Shown one piece after another: positions 55,089 through 63,574 of a stretch of 64,000 bases of DNA. The stretch comes from Planctomycetota bacterium (lineage in GTDB: Bacteria > Planctomycetota > Planctomycetia > Planctomycetales > Planctomycetaceae). The notes beneath the pieces are model-generated. The model saw only the letters and a program-made list of their open reading frames with translations, had not been told where the DNA came from and searched no databases. How positions within the stretch are numbered: the first letter of the stretch is position 1; each line of letters opens with the position of its first letter. The stretch lies in the NCBI GenBank assembly GCA_014584345.1, contig JACTNB010000021.1, positions 186,001 through 250,000 on the forward strand, in the 5' to 3' direction. Position numbers and translations under genes: made by a program.

Positions 55089-56000
55089 TTACGACCAGGA
55101 TAACTCGACCCGTTCTCCCTGTTGGGGGTGTTGTTTGTCGATCGTGTGGAGAGTCAGCGTCATCCCCGTTGTGTCGAGTCGCGCATGCACCCAGCCATTG
55201 GGCTTGCCTGCTCCAAACACATACGCCACGGGGGGCAGGTTGATCAGGTGCAGGGTGTCGCGCCGGGAAATCGACCAGTTGTGCGTATGCCCGAAGACAT
55301 ACGCACGCACGTGTTTTCGGGATGCCAACAGTTCGAGGAAGGCAGCCGTATCCTGCAATCCGGTCCAGCGCGATCCCTCGGGCGGAGCCTGAAATTGCGG
55401 GTTGTGGTGCCCCATAATCACGGCGGGTTTATCGCCGCGCGCATCCAGCGCCTTGGCCAGCCAAGTCAACTGCTGTTGTCCCAATTCCCCCGTTACAACA
55501 TCCACTTGATACATCGAGTCCAGGAGAAACAAATTCGCATACGGCGTTTCGATCACGCCGACATGCTTGGACTGCACGGGAGAGGCTTCCGGACGGACCG
55601 CCTTTAATGCCTCGAATAAAGGCTGGCGGTCGTCGTGGTTGCCCATCGTCACATGCAGCGGTATGCCGGCGGCCTGCAAGGGAGCCACGCAGTCGGCCAG
55701 ATTCGCATAATCCGCCGGCAAACCCTTCAGATAGGCACAATCCCCATTGATGATCACCGCCGCGGGCGGAGATTTCAGCCCGCACAATTCTCCCACGACC
55801 TGCCGCAGATTCGCCGTCATGTTGACGTCGCGGGCCGTGATATCGGGAGCGGAAGGAATATGCGTATCCGACAACCAGGCCAACTCGCAGGCCTCCCCCT
55901 CCGCGGAAAAACCGGCCCGCGCCACGGACAGTCCCACAACGGCGGAACCCGCGCCCACCAGAAAATCGCGACGAGACAGCGTGGGAAGGTAAACAGGCAT
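55089..56000 (-). CDS. Tat-exported calcineurin-like phosphoesterase
   Basis: The 303-residue protein has a twin-arginine signal, SRRDFLVGAGSAVVGLSVARA, and a calcineurin-type metallophosphatase domain with the motifs SDTHIP, NGDCAYLKG, GNHDDRQPL, GHHNPQF and GHTHNW in order, giving the Asp/His/Asn ligands of a binuclear metal site. It therefore probably hydrolyses a phosphoester in the periplasm after folding in the cytoplasm with metals. The ATG at 56000 has AAGGA nine bases upstream; the frame extends to 56063 without sense. It is transcribed towards the GGT gene, with 32 bp between the stop codons. Confidence 0.9.
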   Translation of the reverse strand: MPVYLPTLSRRDFLVGAGSAVVGLSVARAGFSAEGEACELAWLSDTHIPSAPDITARDVNMTANLRQVVGELCGLKSPPAAVIINGDCAYLKGLPADYANLADCVAPLQAAGIPLHVTMGNHDDRQPLFEALKAVRPEASPVQSKHVGVIETPYANLFLLDSMYQVDVVTGELGQQQLTWLAKALDARGDKPAVIMGHHNPQFQAPPEGSRWTGLQDTAAFLELLASRKHVRAYVFGHTHNWSISRRDTLHLINLPPVAYVFGAGKPNGWVHARLDTTGMTLTLHTIDKQHPQQGERVELSWS

Positions 56001-56141
56001 AATGGCGTTCCTTTGGGGAGTCCCCTGTCTGACTGGCAAGAAATCACAAGACCTTGAGTGCATGATTTCATAAAATACAACCTGCTGTCAACAATGCCTG
56101 CTGATCTATGGATTTGTGCAGTCAACCAATCCGCACGTTTA

Positions 56142-58082
56142 CTACCCGGCCACCTCCGCGGTTTCTCCGTCCACGTGGCGGCGATGCCAGGCTTCCAGCA
56201 CGAGCAGGGACCAGAGGCGGTAGGCGTGATCGCGCTGCTTGCGGGTATGTTCGTCGATCAGCCGTTGGATGGTTTCGCGGCGGAAGTAGCCTCGCGCCAG
56301 CAGGCGGTCCCCCAGCAGATAATCGTGCAGCAAGGGCTGCAGTTCACCCCGGAACCAATGGTCCATTGGCACGCCAAACCCCATTTTCCCGCGGGTCAGT
56401 ATCGGTTCGGGCACCAGGTCGCGGAAGGTCTCGCGCAGAATGTACTTGCCGAATCGGCCCTTCAGCTTGAACGCCAACGGAATACGGTTCGCCAGTTCGG
56501 CAACACGGTGATCCAGAAAGGGACTGCGGCATTCCAGCCCATGCGCCATGCTGGCAATATCGACCTTGGTCAGGATATCTCCCGGCAGATAGCTCAGTTG
56601 ATCGACCGCGGCCGTCTGACTGACGATATCCAGATCGGGAAACTCGGCATACAGGGCGTTGATCCATTCCGAGGCGGACTGGGCATGGATATCCGCGGCA
56701 AATTCCGGCGTGTAAAGCGATTGCCGTTCCTCCATCTGGAACTGGCTGATCCACTGCAGATACCGTAAGCGAGGTTCCAACGCCAGCGAGGCAATAAAAC
56801 GCTTCAATCGCCGCGACATCGATTTGTAACTGACCGACGTGGGCAAGTGTTGCCACAGGGATGAGGCCAGCAGACGTCGCACCCTGGCTGGCAGAAAATC
56901 GCAGCGCGCCCCCAGCCTGACCGCCTGGTAACGATCGTAGCCCACAAATAATTCGTCGCCCCCATCGCCGGAGAGCACCACCTTCACCGCGCGGCTGGTC
57001 AACTCGCACAAGGCCATTGTCGGGATGGCGGAACTGTCCGCAAAGGGTTCGTCGTAATGCCAGACCAGACGGGGGAGCATCTCCAGCGCGGAGGGCCGCA
57101 CGATCTGTTCGTGATGGCTCGTGCCCAATCGCTCGGCCGCCAGTCGGGCATACGAGCGTTCATCGTATTCCGCGTGTTCAAAGCCGATGGAAAAGGTTTC
57201 GATCGGACGGCCGGACTCCCGCTGCATCAGTGCGGCGATAATCGTGGAATCGATCCCCCCCGAAAGAAACGCCCCCAAGGGGACGTCGCTGCGGAGTCGC
57301 AGCCGGACCGCTTCCGTCAGCGTCTCGCGCAGCTGACGCTTGGCATCCGCGAAGGAGCAGGGGGGGACATCCTTCCCGAGTGCGGTTGCCGCGACGGGGG
57401 ACGGATGCCAGTAACGCTGAATTTCGAGACGCCCGTCCCGCCACAGGGCGGAATGGCCGGGCGGGAGTTTGTGAAAGCCCTCGAAAATAACGTGGGGGTG
57501 GGGCACATACTGATAGGCCAGATACAAATCGATCGCTTGCCGATTGATCCGGCGGGGCATGTCGGGGAGTTGCAGCAACGACTTCAATTCGCTGGCAAAC
57601 AGGAACCGCTCCGGTTCCATCCGATAAACCAGCGGTTTTTGCCCCAGACGGTCCCGCGCGAGAAAAAGCTGCCGCCGCGGTGCATCCCAGATGGCAAAGG
57701 CGAACATGCCCCGCAGAAATTTCAGCATGCCGGGGCCATGTTGTTCATACAAGTGCACCAGCACTTCCGTATCGCAGGACGTTTTGAAAACGTGCCCCTG
57801 CGCCTTCAGATCGGGAATCAACTCGCGATAGTTATAGATTTCTCCATTGAAAACCACCCAGATGGTCCCCGTCTCGTTGCACATGGGCTGTTGCCCCTGG
57901 GCGAGGTCGATAATGGAGAGCCGCCGGTGCCCCAGGGCAATCCCGACATTTTCCGTCCGTGCCATGTGATAACCAGCGCCATCCGGGCCGCGGTGGGCAA
58001 GCGCGTTGGTCATCTCTTCAAGCTGACTTGCCGTCACGGCCAGTCGCGAATCCGTCCAGAGAACACCAGTCAATCCGCACAT
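56142..58082 (-). CDS. asnB: Asparagine synthase (glutamine-hydrolysing) family protein
   Basis: The 646-residue protein starts MCGLTGVLW: Cys2 is the N-terminal nucleophile of the glutamine amidotransferase domain, with RRLSIIDLAQGQQPM and NGEIYNYREL as expected. The synthetase domain contains the PP-loop LSGGIDS and GDGGDELFVGYDRY. It uses glutamine nitrogen to amidate an acid. Length and layout match the exopolysaccharide-associated asnB paralogues, so an amidation of a sugar or glycan precursor is as likely as asparagine synthesis; it directly follows a glycosyltransferase gene (22 bp between). Start ATG 58082 is fixed by the need for Cys at position 2. Confidence 0.9.
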   Translation of the reverse strand: MCGLTGVLWTDSRLAVTASQLEEMTNALAHRGPDGAGYHMARTENVGIALGHRRLSIIDLAQGQQPMCNETGTIWVVFNGEIYNYRELIPDLKAQGHVFKTSCDTEVLVHLYEQHGPGMLKFLRGMFAFAIWDAPRRQLFLARDRLGQKPLVYRMEPERFLFASELKSLLQLPDMPRRINRQAIDLYLAYQYVPHPHVIFEGFHKLPPGHSALWRDGRLEIQRYWHPSPVAATALGKDVPPCSFADAKRQLRETLTEAVRLRLRSDVPLGAFLSGGIDSTIIAALMQRESGRPIETFSIGFEHAEYDERSYARLAAERLGTSHHEQIVRPSALEMLPRLVWHYDEPFADSSAIPTMALCELTSRAVKVVLSGDGGDELFVGYDRYQAVRLGARCDFLPARVRRLLASSLWQHLPTSVSYKSMSRRLKRFIASLALEPRLRYLQWISQFQMEERQSLYTPEFAADIHAQSASEWINALYAEFPDLDIVSQTAAVDQLSYLPGDILTKVDIASMAHGLECRSPFLDHRVAELANRIPLAFKLKGRFGKYILRETFRDLVPEPILTRGKMGFGVPMDHWFRGELQPLLHDYLLGDRLLARGYFRRETIQRLIDEHTRKQRDHAYRLWSLLVLEAWHRRHVDGETAEVAG

Positions 58083-58104
58083 GAAGGTTCGCCGTGGACC
58101 TGCC

Positions 58105-59376
58105 TCAATCCCTCGGAAGGGGAGTTTTCAGCAGGTTCTGATAGAGTTGATCGTGTTGCTGGACCATCCGGCTGACGGAAAAATCGTGTTGCATGCGTCG
58201 CCTGGCCTGGTCCCCCAACGCCGCCGCCCATTCAGGCTGTTCGATAATTTTACGCATCTGCAGTGCAAAATCGGCCGTTTCTCCAGGAGTGGCCAACAAT
58301 CCCGTCACCCCCGGCTGAATCAGTTCTCGATTGGGGGCGATATCGGAAGCGACGACAGGAAGCCCCGCCGCCAATGCTTCGAGCAGACTGTTCGACTGAC
58401 CTTCAAAGTCGCTGGCCAGCCAAAAGGCGTCCCAATAGCGATGATACTCCGTGGCATCGGCCTGGTGTCCGGCAAAGCAGACATGCCGACAAACATCGAA
58501 ATTCCGTGCCAATTCCCGCAGCGCCTCCGCCTCCGGACCAGTCCCCACAAACAAGGCACGCACCCGGGGATGAATCAACATCAACATGTGCAGAGCCCAC
58601 AATAGGGTGTCCACCTTCTTCTGGGCAGCCAGTCGCCCCGTGAAACCTATCACAAAGGCATCGGCTGGAAAATTCCAGCGTTGCAACCAGGCCTGACGTT
58701 CCTGGGCATAGCCTGTCGACGTGCGATCGGCTACCGCTGGTATTTCCACGCCATTGGGTATTACGTGCAGCAGTTCGTCCGGGACACCAACACCCCGATA
58801 AAACTCAGCGACACTCCGGGAATTCGCCACCATCGCATCCGTGCGGGGAATCAAACGGCGATCCAGCGCGAGTTGCCAACCGGCCTTCCAGGTATCCACG
58901 CAACGCTCGGAAACGACGCATTTCCAGGCAGATCGGCTGGAGTTCAACAGGCGGACATGCGAATTGGCGGCAAACAACCACGCATGGACGATTTGAGGTT
59001 GGCTGTTTTTTAGCACGCGCCCCAACCGATAATGAGCGACAGGATCAATGCGGAAGCGTTTCCCCAGAATGTGCACGGGAATTCCCGCTGCTCGCAAGGG
59101 TTCCTCGTAATACCCCCCCCGATTCAACGCAATCACCTCGACCCGATAACGTTCCGGCGGCAAGTTCAACGCCAGCAAGGTCAACTGTTTTTCCGCGCCG
59201 GACTGGTCCAGCGTCGGAATCACCAGGGACAGGCGGACAGGATCGAAGTGTAAATTCACGGTCGGCCAAGACTTGGAACGGAGGCAGGGCAAATCCAGAA
59301 ATCCTGCGATGATGGTAACGAAACGGTTCGTTGCGGGGAATCCGACACCCCGAGACTTTTTTCTGGATTCTGACAT
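58105..59376 (-). CDS. Glycosyltransferase family 4-type protein
   Basis: The 423-residue protein is a GT-B fold glycosyltransferase. The N-terminal domain has SLVIPTLDQSGAEKQL and VSERCVDTWKAGWQLALDRRLIPRTDAMVANSRSVAEFY; the C-terminal domain has the family 4 donor-site motif FIGFTGRLAAQKKVDTLLWAL-like (VIGFTGRLAAQKKVDTLL) and EGQSNSLLEALAAGLPVVASDIAPNREL with the conserved Glu-x7-Glu. It transfers a sugar from a nucleotide sugar, in the cytoplasm, presumably to a lipid-linked glycan. The ATG at 59376 is taken; the first 40 residues before LSLVIPTL are not typical, so an internal start is possible. It is followed 22 bp later by the asnB-type gene. Confidence 0.88.
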   Translation of the reverse strand: MSESRKKSRGVGFPATNRFVTIIAGFLDLPCLRSKSWPTVNLHFDPVRLSLVIPTLDQSGAEKQLTLLALNLPPERYRVEVIALNRGGYYEEPLRAAGIPVHILGKRFRIDPVAHYRLGRVLKNSQPQIVHAWLFAANSHVRLLNSSRSAWKCVVSERCVDTWKAGWQLALDRRLIPRTDAMVANSRSVAEFYRGVGVPDELLHVIPNGVEIPAVADRTSTGYAQERQAWLQRWNFPADAFVIGFTGRLAAQKKVDTLLWALHMLMLIHPRVRALFVGTGPEAEALRELARNFDVCRHVCFAGHQADATEYHRYWDAFWLASDFEGQSNSLLEALAAGLPVVASDIAPNRELIQPGVTGLLATPGETADFALQMRKIIEQPEWAAALGDQARRRMQHDFSVSRMVQQHDQLYQNLLKTPLPRD

Positions 59377-59512
59377 TGACGCATTCTGCCGAGCTTATCA
59401 ACATAACGCATCATCCGGGGAAAGGCATGCATGTTGTGCCCGCCATTTCCCCACACCCTGTATGTAGTGCAGGCGCTGTAGCAAATACAGGCCTTTTCAA
59501 AACAGAGGTGCT

Positions 59513-59569
59513 CTCGATCCACTGAGGAGGTGTATCGAGACATGAGGAACTGCCGGATAGAGTCGGCAG
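59513..59569 (+). promoter_or_regulatory. Structured leader with two hairpins upstream of the TPR gene
   Basis: CTCGAT at 59513-59518 pairs with ATCGAG at 59534-59539 (inner CAC/GTG extends it), and CTGCCG at 59550-59555 pairs with CGGCAG at 59564-59569. Both lie 35-90 bases before a very strong Shine-Dalgarno (AAGGAAGGA) and a GTG start. No known riboswitch class was recognised. Confidence 0.4.
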
Positions 59570-59601
59570 AAAAGACTATATTTCTAAGGAAGGAATTTAA
59601 C

Positions 59602-61047
59602 GTGCGAACACCATCCCTTTCCACAAGTATGGGAAAACGCTGGTTGATGGTCGGCTTGGCCGTGTTAGGACTGTCCAGCAGTCCGGTCGACGTAAAAGCT
59701 CAATTCGCTGCCGAGACCGTGGAAGATGCCCAAAAGGCATACGACGAAAACCGCTATCAGGATGCTCTGAAAATTGCGGACGCCCTGGTGAAGGCAAACC
59801 CGAAAAACGATGTGGCGCTGTTCCTGCGAGCCTCTTCCCGCGTTGAACTGGGCGTGGAATCGGGGGATGCGGCAATGGTTCGCGACGGCGTGGCCGATGC
59901 GCGTGCGGCCATCGAGGCGTCCCAATCCAAGCATCCCAAGTATTATCTGCCGTATTTGTACGGCATGACGAATCTCTCCCTGCTGGAGGATCGTCCCGAA
60001 CATGTGCAGACTTCGGTCACCGTGGCCACGCAAATCATCGACCGGCTTGAAATGCCCCCCTCCGACAAGGCCAACATGCTCTACCAGCGCGGTTTGGCCA
60101 AATTGCAGTTTGAAGATACCGTCGATGGAGGCGTCGCCGACTTCCTGGCCGCCTTGCAACTGGAACCGACGCACATGGCAGGTCTGACCGCTCTGGCCGA
60201 TGCGTATGCCATGTCGGAACAGAATGAGCTGGCCCTGCAAGCCTATCAGAAGTTCATCGATGCGTACCCCAAGCATCCGATCGGCTACAACAATCGCGGC
60301 ATGTTCCATAAGCAACTCGACAACATCGACGAGGCCATCGCTGACTTCAAGAAGGCCATCGAACTGGAACCGAAGTTCTTCGTGGCCCAGATCAATCTGG
60401 GCTATTTGCAGATGGAATCCGGCAGCGTCGCGGAAGCGGAAAAATCCTTTACCAACGCTCTGGCATTGCAACCAGAGAACCCTGCCGTGCTGGGGCTGCG
60501 GGCCAACACGCGACTGCGTCAAGGGAATCCCCAGGGGGCCATTGCCGATTACCAGAAAGCCATTGAATTGTTCCCTAAAAATCCGCTCGCCTATGCGGAT
60601 CTGGGCTTCGCCTACTTTTTCCTGAAGCAGTACGACAAGGCATATGAACAATTTGACCAGGCCATTAACATCAATGGGAAGTTGCGGTTCCTTGATCCCT
60701 GGATTTACGCCTCGATGGTGTTGTCCGGGCAGGTCCAGGAAGCCAACAGCCGATATGCGGGAACGTTGGCAAAACCGACCACGGAACGGGACTGGATCGA
60801 TCTGTTAACGCTGTACCTGATGGGCAAGGTAGACGACCAGAAACTGCTTTCCAGCGTAAATCCGGACAGCCCCGAAGTTTCCACGGCCCAGACCTGCGAA
60901 GCCCACTACTTCATCGGTTTACGACAGTCGAATCTGACGGGAAAAAGCGAAGCGGATCCACATTTCCAGGCATGCCTCAAAACGGGCGCCTCGCACCTTT
61001 CCGCTTTCCGGGCCGCTCAATTTGAGTTGCAGGAGTTTGTCCGCTAG
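59602..61047 (+). CDS. Exported tetratricopeptide-repeat protein
   Basis: The 481-residue protein begins at a GTG at 59602, chosen because AAGGAAGGA lies seven bases before it; the frame runs upstream to 59530 without a comparable signal. A signal peptide follows (GKRWLMVGLAVLGLSSSPVDVKAQ). The mature part consists of TPR units, clearest at YPKHPIGYNNRGMFHKQLDN-IDEAIADFKKAIELEP, NPAVLGLRANTRLRQGNPQGAIADYQKAIELFP and NPLAYADLGFAYFFLKQYDKAYEQFDQAI, with an N-terminal unit at DAQKAYDENRYQDALKIADALV. It probably acts as a periplasmic protein-protein interaction scaffold. It is followed by a strong terminator and stands alone, preceded by an unusual leader. Confidence 0.88.
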   Translation: MRTPSLSTSMGKRWLMVGLAVLGLSSSPVDVKAQFAAETVEDAQKAYDENRYQDALKIADALVKANPKNDVALFLRASSRVELGVESGDAAMVRDGVADARAAIEASQSKHPKYYLPYLYGMTNLSLLEDRPEHVQTSVTVATQIIDRLEMPPSDKANMLYQRGLAKLQFEDTVDGGVADFLAALQLEPTHMAGLTALADAYAMSEQNELALQAYQKFIDAYPKHPIGYNNRGMFHKQLDNIDEAIADFKKAIELEPKFFVAQINLGYLQMESGSVAEAEKSFTNALALQPENPAVLGLRANTRLRQGNPQGAIADYQKAIELFPKNPLAYADLGFAYFFLKQYDKAYEQFDQAININGKLRFLDPWIYASMVLSGQVQEANSRYAGTLAKPTTERDWIDLLTLYLMGKVDDQKLLSSVNPDSPEVSTAQTCEAHYFIGLRQSNLTGKSEADPHFQACLKTGASHLSAFRAAQFELQEFVR

Positions 61048-61068
61048 GCTGTTGTCTAATACAAATTC

Positions 61069-61108
61069 AACAACAGGCGATGTCTTTCGAGGCATCGCCT
61101 GTTGTTTT
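61069..61108 (+). terminator. Rho-independent terminator after the TPR gene
   Basis: A perfect 14-bp stem, AACAACAGGCGATG at 61069-61082 with its complement at 61093-61106 and a 10-base loop, merges into TTTT. The minus-strand exit is also T-rich (TTGAATTTGTATT), so it may serve the convergent dprA gene too. Confidence 0.9.
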
Positions 61109-61164
61109 ACCTACTGCATTTTTTCAGCCAATGCTAGCCTCGCCGAGACCTCTCGCCGCAACAT

Positions 61165-62337
61165 TCACCGCGGCATGCGCAGCAGTTGATTTCCCGGCAG
61201 TCGCTGGACCAGGCGTTTCATTTCCAGGACGGTCAGCGTGGACAACACGCGCGAAGGTTCCAGCCCCGATTGTTCGATGACGGTATCCACCAGCATGGGG
61301 GCATCGTGCAGCAGATTCAGAATGGTGGATTGCTGCTCGGTCAGGTTCACTTCCCGTGGACTCCGCACCTCGACCTCGCGCGAATCGCTGCTTTCCACGG
61401 ATGCCGTGCGATTCGGGCTGGTCTGTACCGCCGATTTGCGGACGGGCTGAACGAGAGGTCCCAAGTCTTCCAGAATGTCGTCCACTCCCCGCACCAGTTT
61501 CACGCCGTCGCGGATCAGTGCATGACAGCCTTCACTTTCCCGGCTGTCGATAGGCCCCGGGACTGCAAACACCTCGCGTCCCTGTTCCATCGCGTGCCGA
61601 GCCGTATGCAGTGTGCCACTGATGCTGGAAGCCTCGATCACCACCACTCCCAGACTCATGCCGGAAACAATCCGATTTCGCTGGGGAAATAGCCCCCGCG
61701 TGGGCTTGCGGTACAAGGGGGATTCCGAAATCACGGCTCCCTGCCTGGAAATTTCACTCGCCAGGTTGAGATGTTCCGGCGGGTAGATTTCCTTCAAGCC
61801 CGAAGCACAGACGGCCACCGTTCGCCCTCCCGCTTGCAACGCCGCGCGATGAGCAAAGCTGTCGATTCCGCGAGCCAGCCCGCTGACAATCGTGATCCCC
61901 GCGCGGGCCAACCCCGCGGATAGCTGCTCGGCCATGCGCCGCCCGTACATCGTACAATTGCGGGAACCGACGATCGCCACCGCCAGTTGGTCGGCGGACA
62001 ACAGTGCCCCCTGCTGGTACAGAATCAGCGGGGGATCGGCGATCTCCCGCAATGCCACTGGATAGTTTTCGTCGGCAAGGGAGAGGGGCGTGATGTCGAG
62101 CTGTCGGCATTCCTCGAGTTCACGACGGGCCATGTCGGCATGATTATGCAGTCTCAATTCCTCGAGGATTTTTCGTCCGATGCCCGGGGTCGAAGACAGT
62201 TCCTCCGGGCTGGCCTGCAAGATTCCCGCCGGCGAACCGAAGCGTTCCAGCAACACCGTCTGCAGACGTGGCCCCAGTCCACGTACCAGGTTTACGGCCA
62301 GGTAGCTCCGCAACTCCCGCGAGTCGGTCTGAGACAT
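61165..62337 (-). CDS. dprA: DNA-processing protein DprA
   Basis: The 390-residue protein has the DprA/Smf Rossmann-like core: AIVGSRNCTMYGRRMAEQLSAGLA and SGLARGIDSFAHRAALQAGGRTVAV, with SPLYRKPTRGLFPQRNRIVSGMSLGVVVIEAS and SGTLHTARHAMEQGREVFAVPG. An N-terminal helix-hairpin-helix (TPGIGRKILEEL) and a C-terminal winged helix (LVDTVIEQSGLEPSRVLSTLTVLEM) complete the long-form layout. DprA binds incoming single-stranded DNA and loads RecA during transformation. The ATG at 62337 is used, nine bases after the stop of ispH, so the two are likely co-transcribed. Confidence 0.95.
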   Translation of the reverse strand: MSQTDSRELRSYLAVNLVRGLGPRLQTVLLERFGSPAGILQASPEELSSTPGIGRKILEELRLHNHADMARRELEECRQLDITPLSLADENYPVALREIADPPLILYQQGALLSADQLAVAIVGSRNCTMYGRRMAEQLSAGLARAGITIVSGLARGIDSFAHRAALQAGGRTVAVCASGLKEIYPPEHLNLASEISRQGAVISESPLYRKPTRGLFPQRNRIVSGMSLGVVVIEASSISGTLHTARHAMEQGREVFAVPGPIDSRESEGCHALIRDGVKLVRGVDDILEDLGPLVQPVRKSAVQTSPNRTASVESSDSREVEVRSPREVNLTEQQSTILNLLHDAPMLVDTVIEQSGLEPSRVLSTLTVLEMKRLVQRLPGNQLLRMPR

Positions 62338-62346
62338 GCCCGCTCC

Positions 62347-63285
62347 TCAGCTTTGTCTTTGCAGTTGACGCAGTTCACGGGGGAGCGGGAACGTGACATG
62401 TTCCTCGCGAGTGACCACTTCCTCCACTGTCGCCTGAAAGGCGGCGCGCAACAAATCGAGAACTCCCTGAACCACCACTTCCGGCGCGCTGGCCCCCGCG
62501 GTGATGAGAACGGCATCCGTCGGGCGAAACCATTCCATTTGAATTTCCGCCGCGCCATCAATCAAATATGCCGGCTTTTGAACGGCGGCGGCCAGTTCCT
62601 TCAATCGCTGACTGTTGGAACTATTCTGGCTACCGAGCACGAGGACGACATCCACCTGGGGTGTCAGGGCCGAAACCGCATGCTGGCGGTTTGTCGTGGC
62701 GTAGCAGATATCTTCCTTGGGCGGGGATTCGATTTGGGGGAACCGCTCCTTCAATCGTTGAATGATGCGACTTGCCTCTTCGACACTCAACGTGGTTTGT
62801 GTGAGATAGGCCAGTTTGGCATCGCCGGGAAACGGGAGCTTATCAACCTCCTCGGGGGAATCGACCAGCGTAATACTTTCGGGGGCCTCACCCATCGTCC
62901 CAATCACTTCATCGTGCCCTTCGTGCCCGATCAGCACGATATGGTAACCTCCCCGAGCATACTTGATTGCTTCCATGTGGACCTTGGTCACCAGGGGACA
63001 GGTGGCGTCAATCGTCCGCAAATTACGGTTGCGGGATTGCTGCCGGATTTCGGGTGAAACACCATGCGCACTGTAAAGCAAAATCGCCCCTTCGGGAACA
63101 TCCTCGACGGCGTTAACGAATTGCACTCCCTGCTGCGTAAAACGGTCGACCACGTATTTATTGTGAACAATTTCGTGGTAGACGTAAATTTCAGGGCCAA
63201 ACATCTGGACACATTCTTCCAGGCACTGAATGGCCATGTTCACCCCGGCGCAGAAGCCCCGTGGATTTGCCAGCAAAATTTTCAT
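62347..63285 (-). CDS. ispH: 4-hydroxy-3-methylbut-2-enyl diphosphate reductase
   Basis: The 312-residue iron-sulfur enzyme catalyses the last step of the MEP isoprenoid pathway, making IPP and DMAPP. The three cluster cysteines are Cys12 (PRGFCAGV), Cys96 (DATCPLV) and Cys194 (EDICYATTNRQHAV). His41 (EIVHN), His74 (SAHGVS) and His124 (GHEGHDEV) of the active site are present, and LVLGSQNSSNSQRL and TAGASAPE follow at the expected places. The ATG at 63285 is directly followed by MKILLANPRGF. It lies upstream of dprA with a 9-base gap. The protein is complete and of standard length. Confidence 0.97.
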   Translation of the reverse strand: MKILLANPRGFCAGVNMAIQCLEECVQMFGPEIYVYHEIVHNKYVVDRFTQQGVQFVNAVEDVPEGAILLYSAHGVSPEIRQQSRNRNLRTIDATCPLVTKVHMEAIKYARGGYHIVLIGHEGHDEVIGTMGEAPESITLVDSPEEVDKLPFPGDAKLAYLTQTTLSVEEASRIIQRLKERFPQIESPPKEDICYATTNRQHAVSALTPQVDVVLVLGSQNSSNSQRLKELAAAVQKPAYLIDGAAEIQMEWFRPTDAVLITAGASAPEVVVQGVLDLLRAAFQATVEEVVTREEHVTFPLPRELRQLQRQS

Positions 63286-63574
63286 CGTCGCGTGATCCCG
63301 ATTCGGGTGGTTTTCGTTAGCTTTCCGTGTGGCCGGACCACTTTCTGTTTCCGGTCGACCATCAATTCTTTATGATAGTTGTCCGAAGTGAAAGAGTGAA
63401 ATCAGTTTTCGAGTATTCAGAGGGCATTCCAAGAGTAACAGAGTGCGCAGACCAAGAGATGGCCGTGTTGCCCTCGCGCACGGGACGAGCCATTACTGCA
63501 TGAATCCGCGTGAATTTTAGAGTTCGACCTATCCGTTTCAGGGCGAGAAACCACTTTCCTGGGGAGTACACCAG

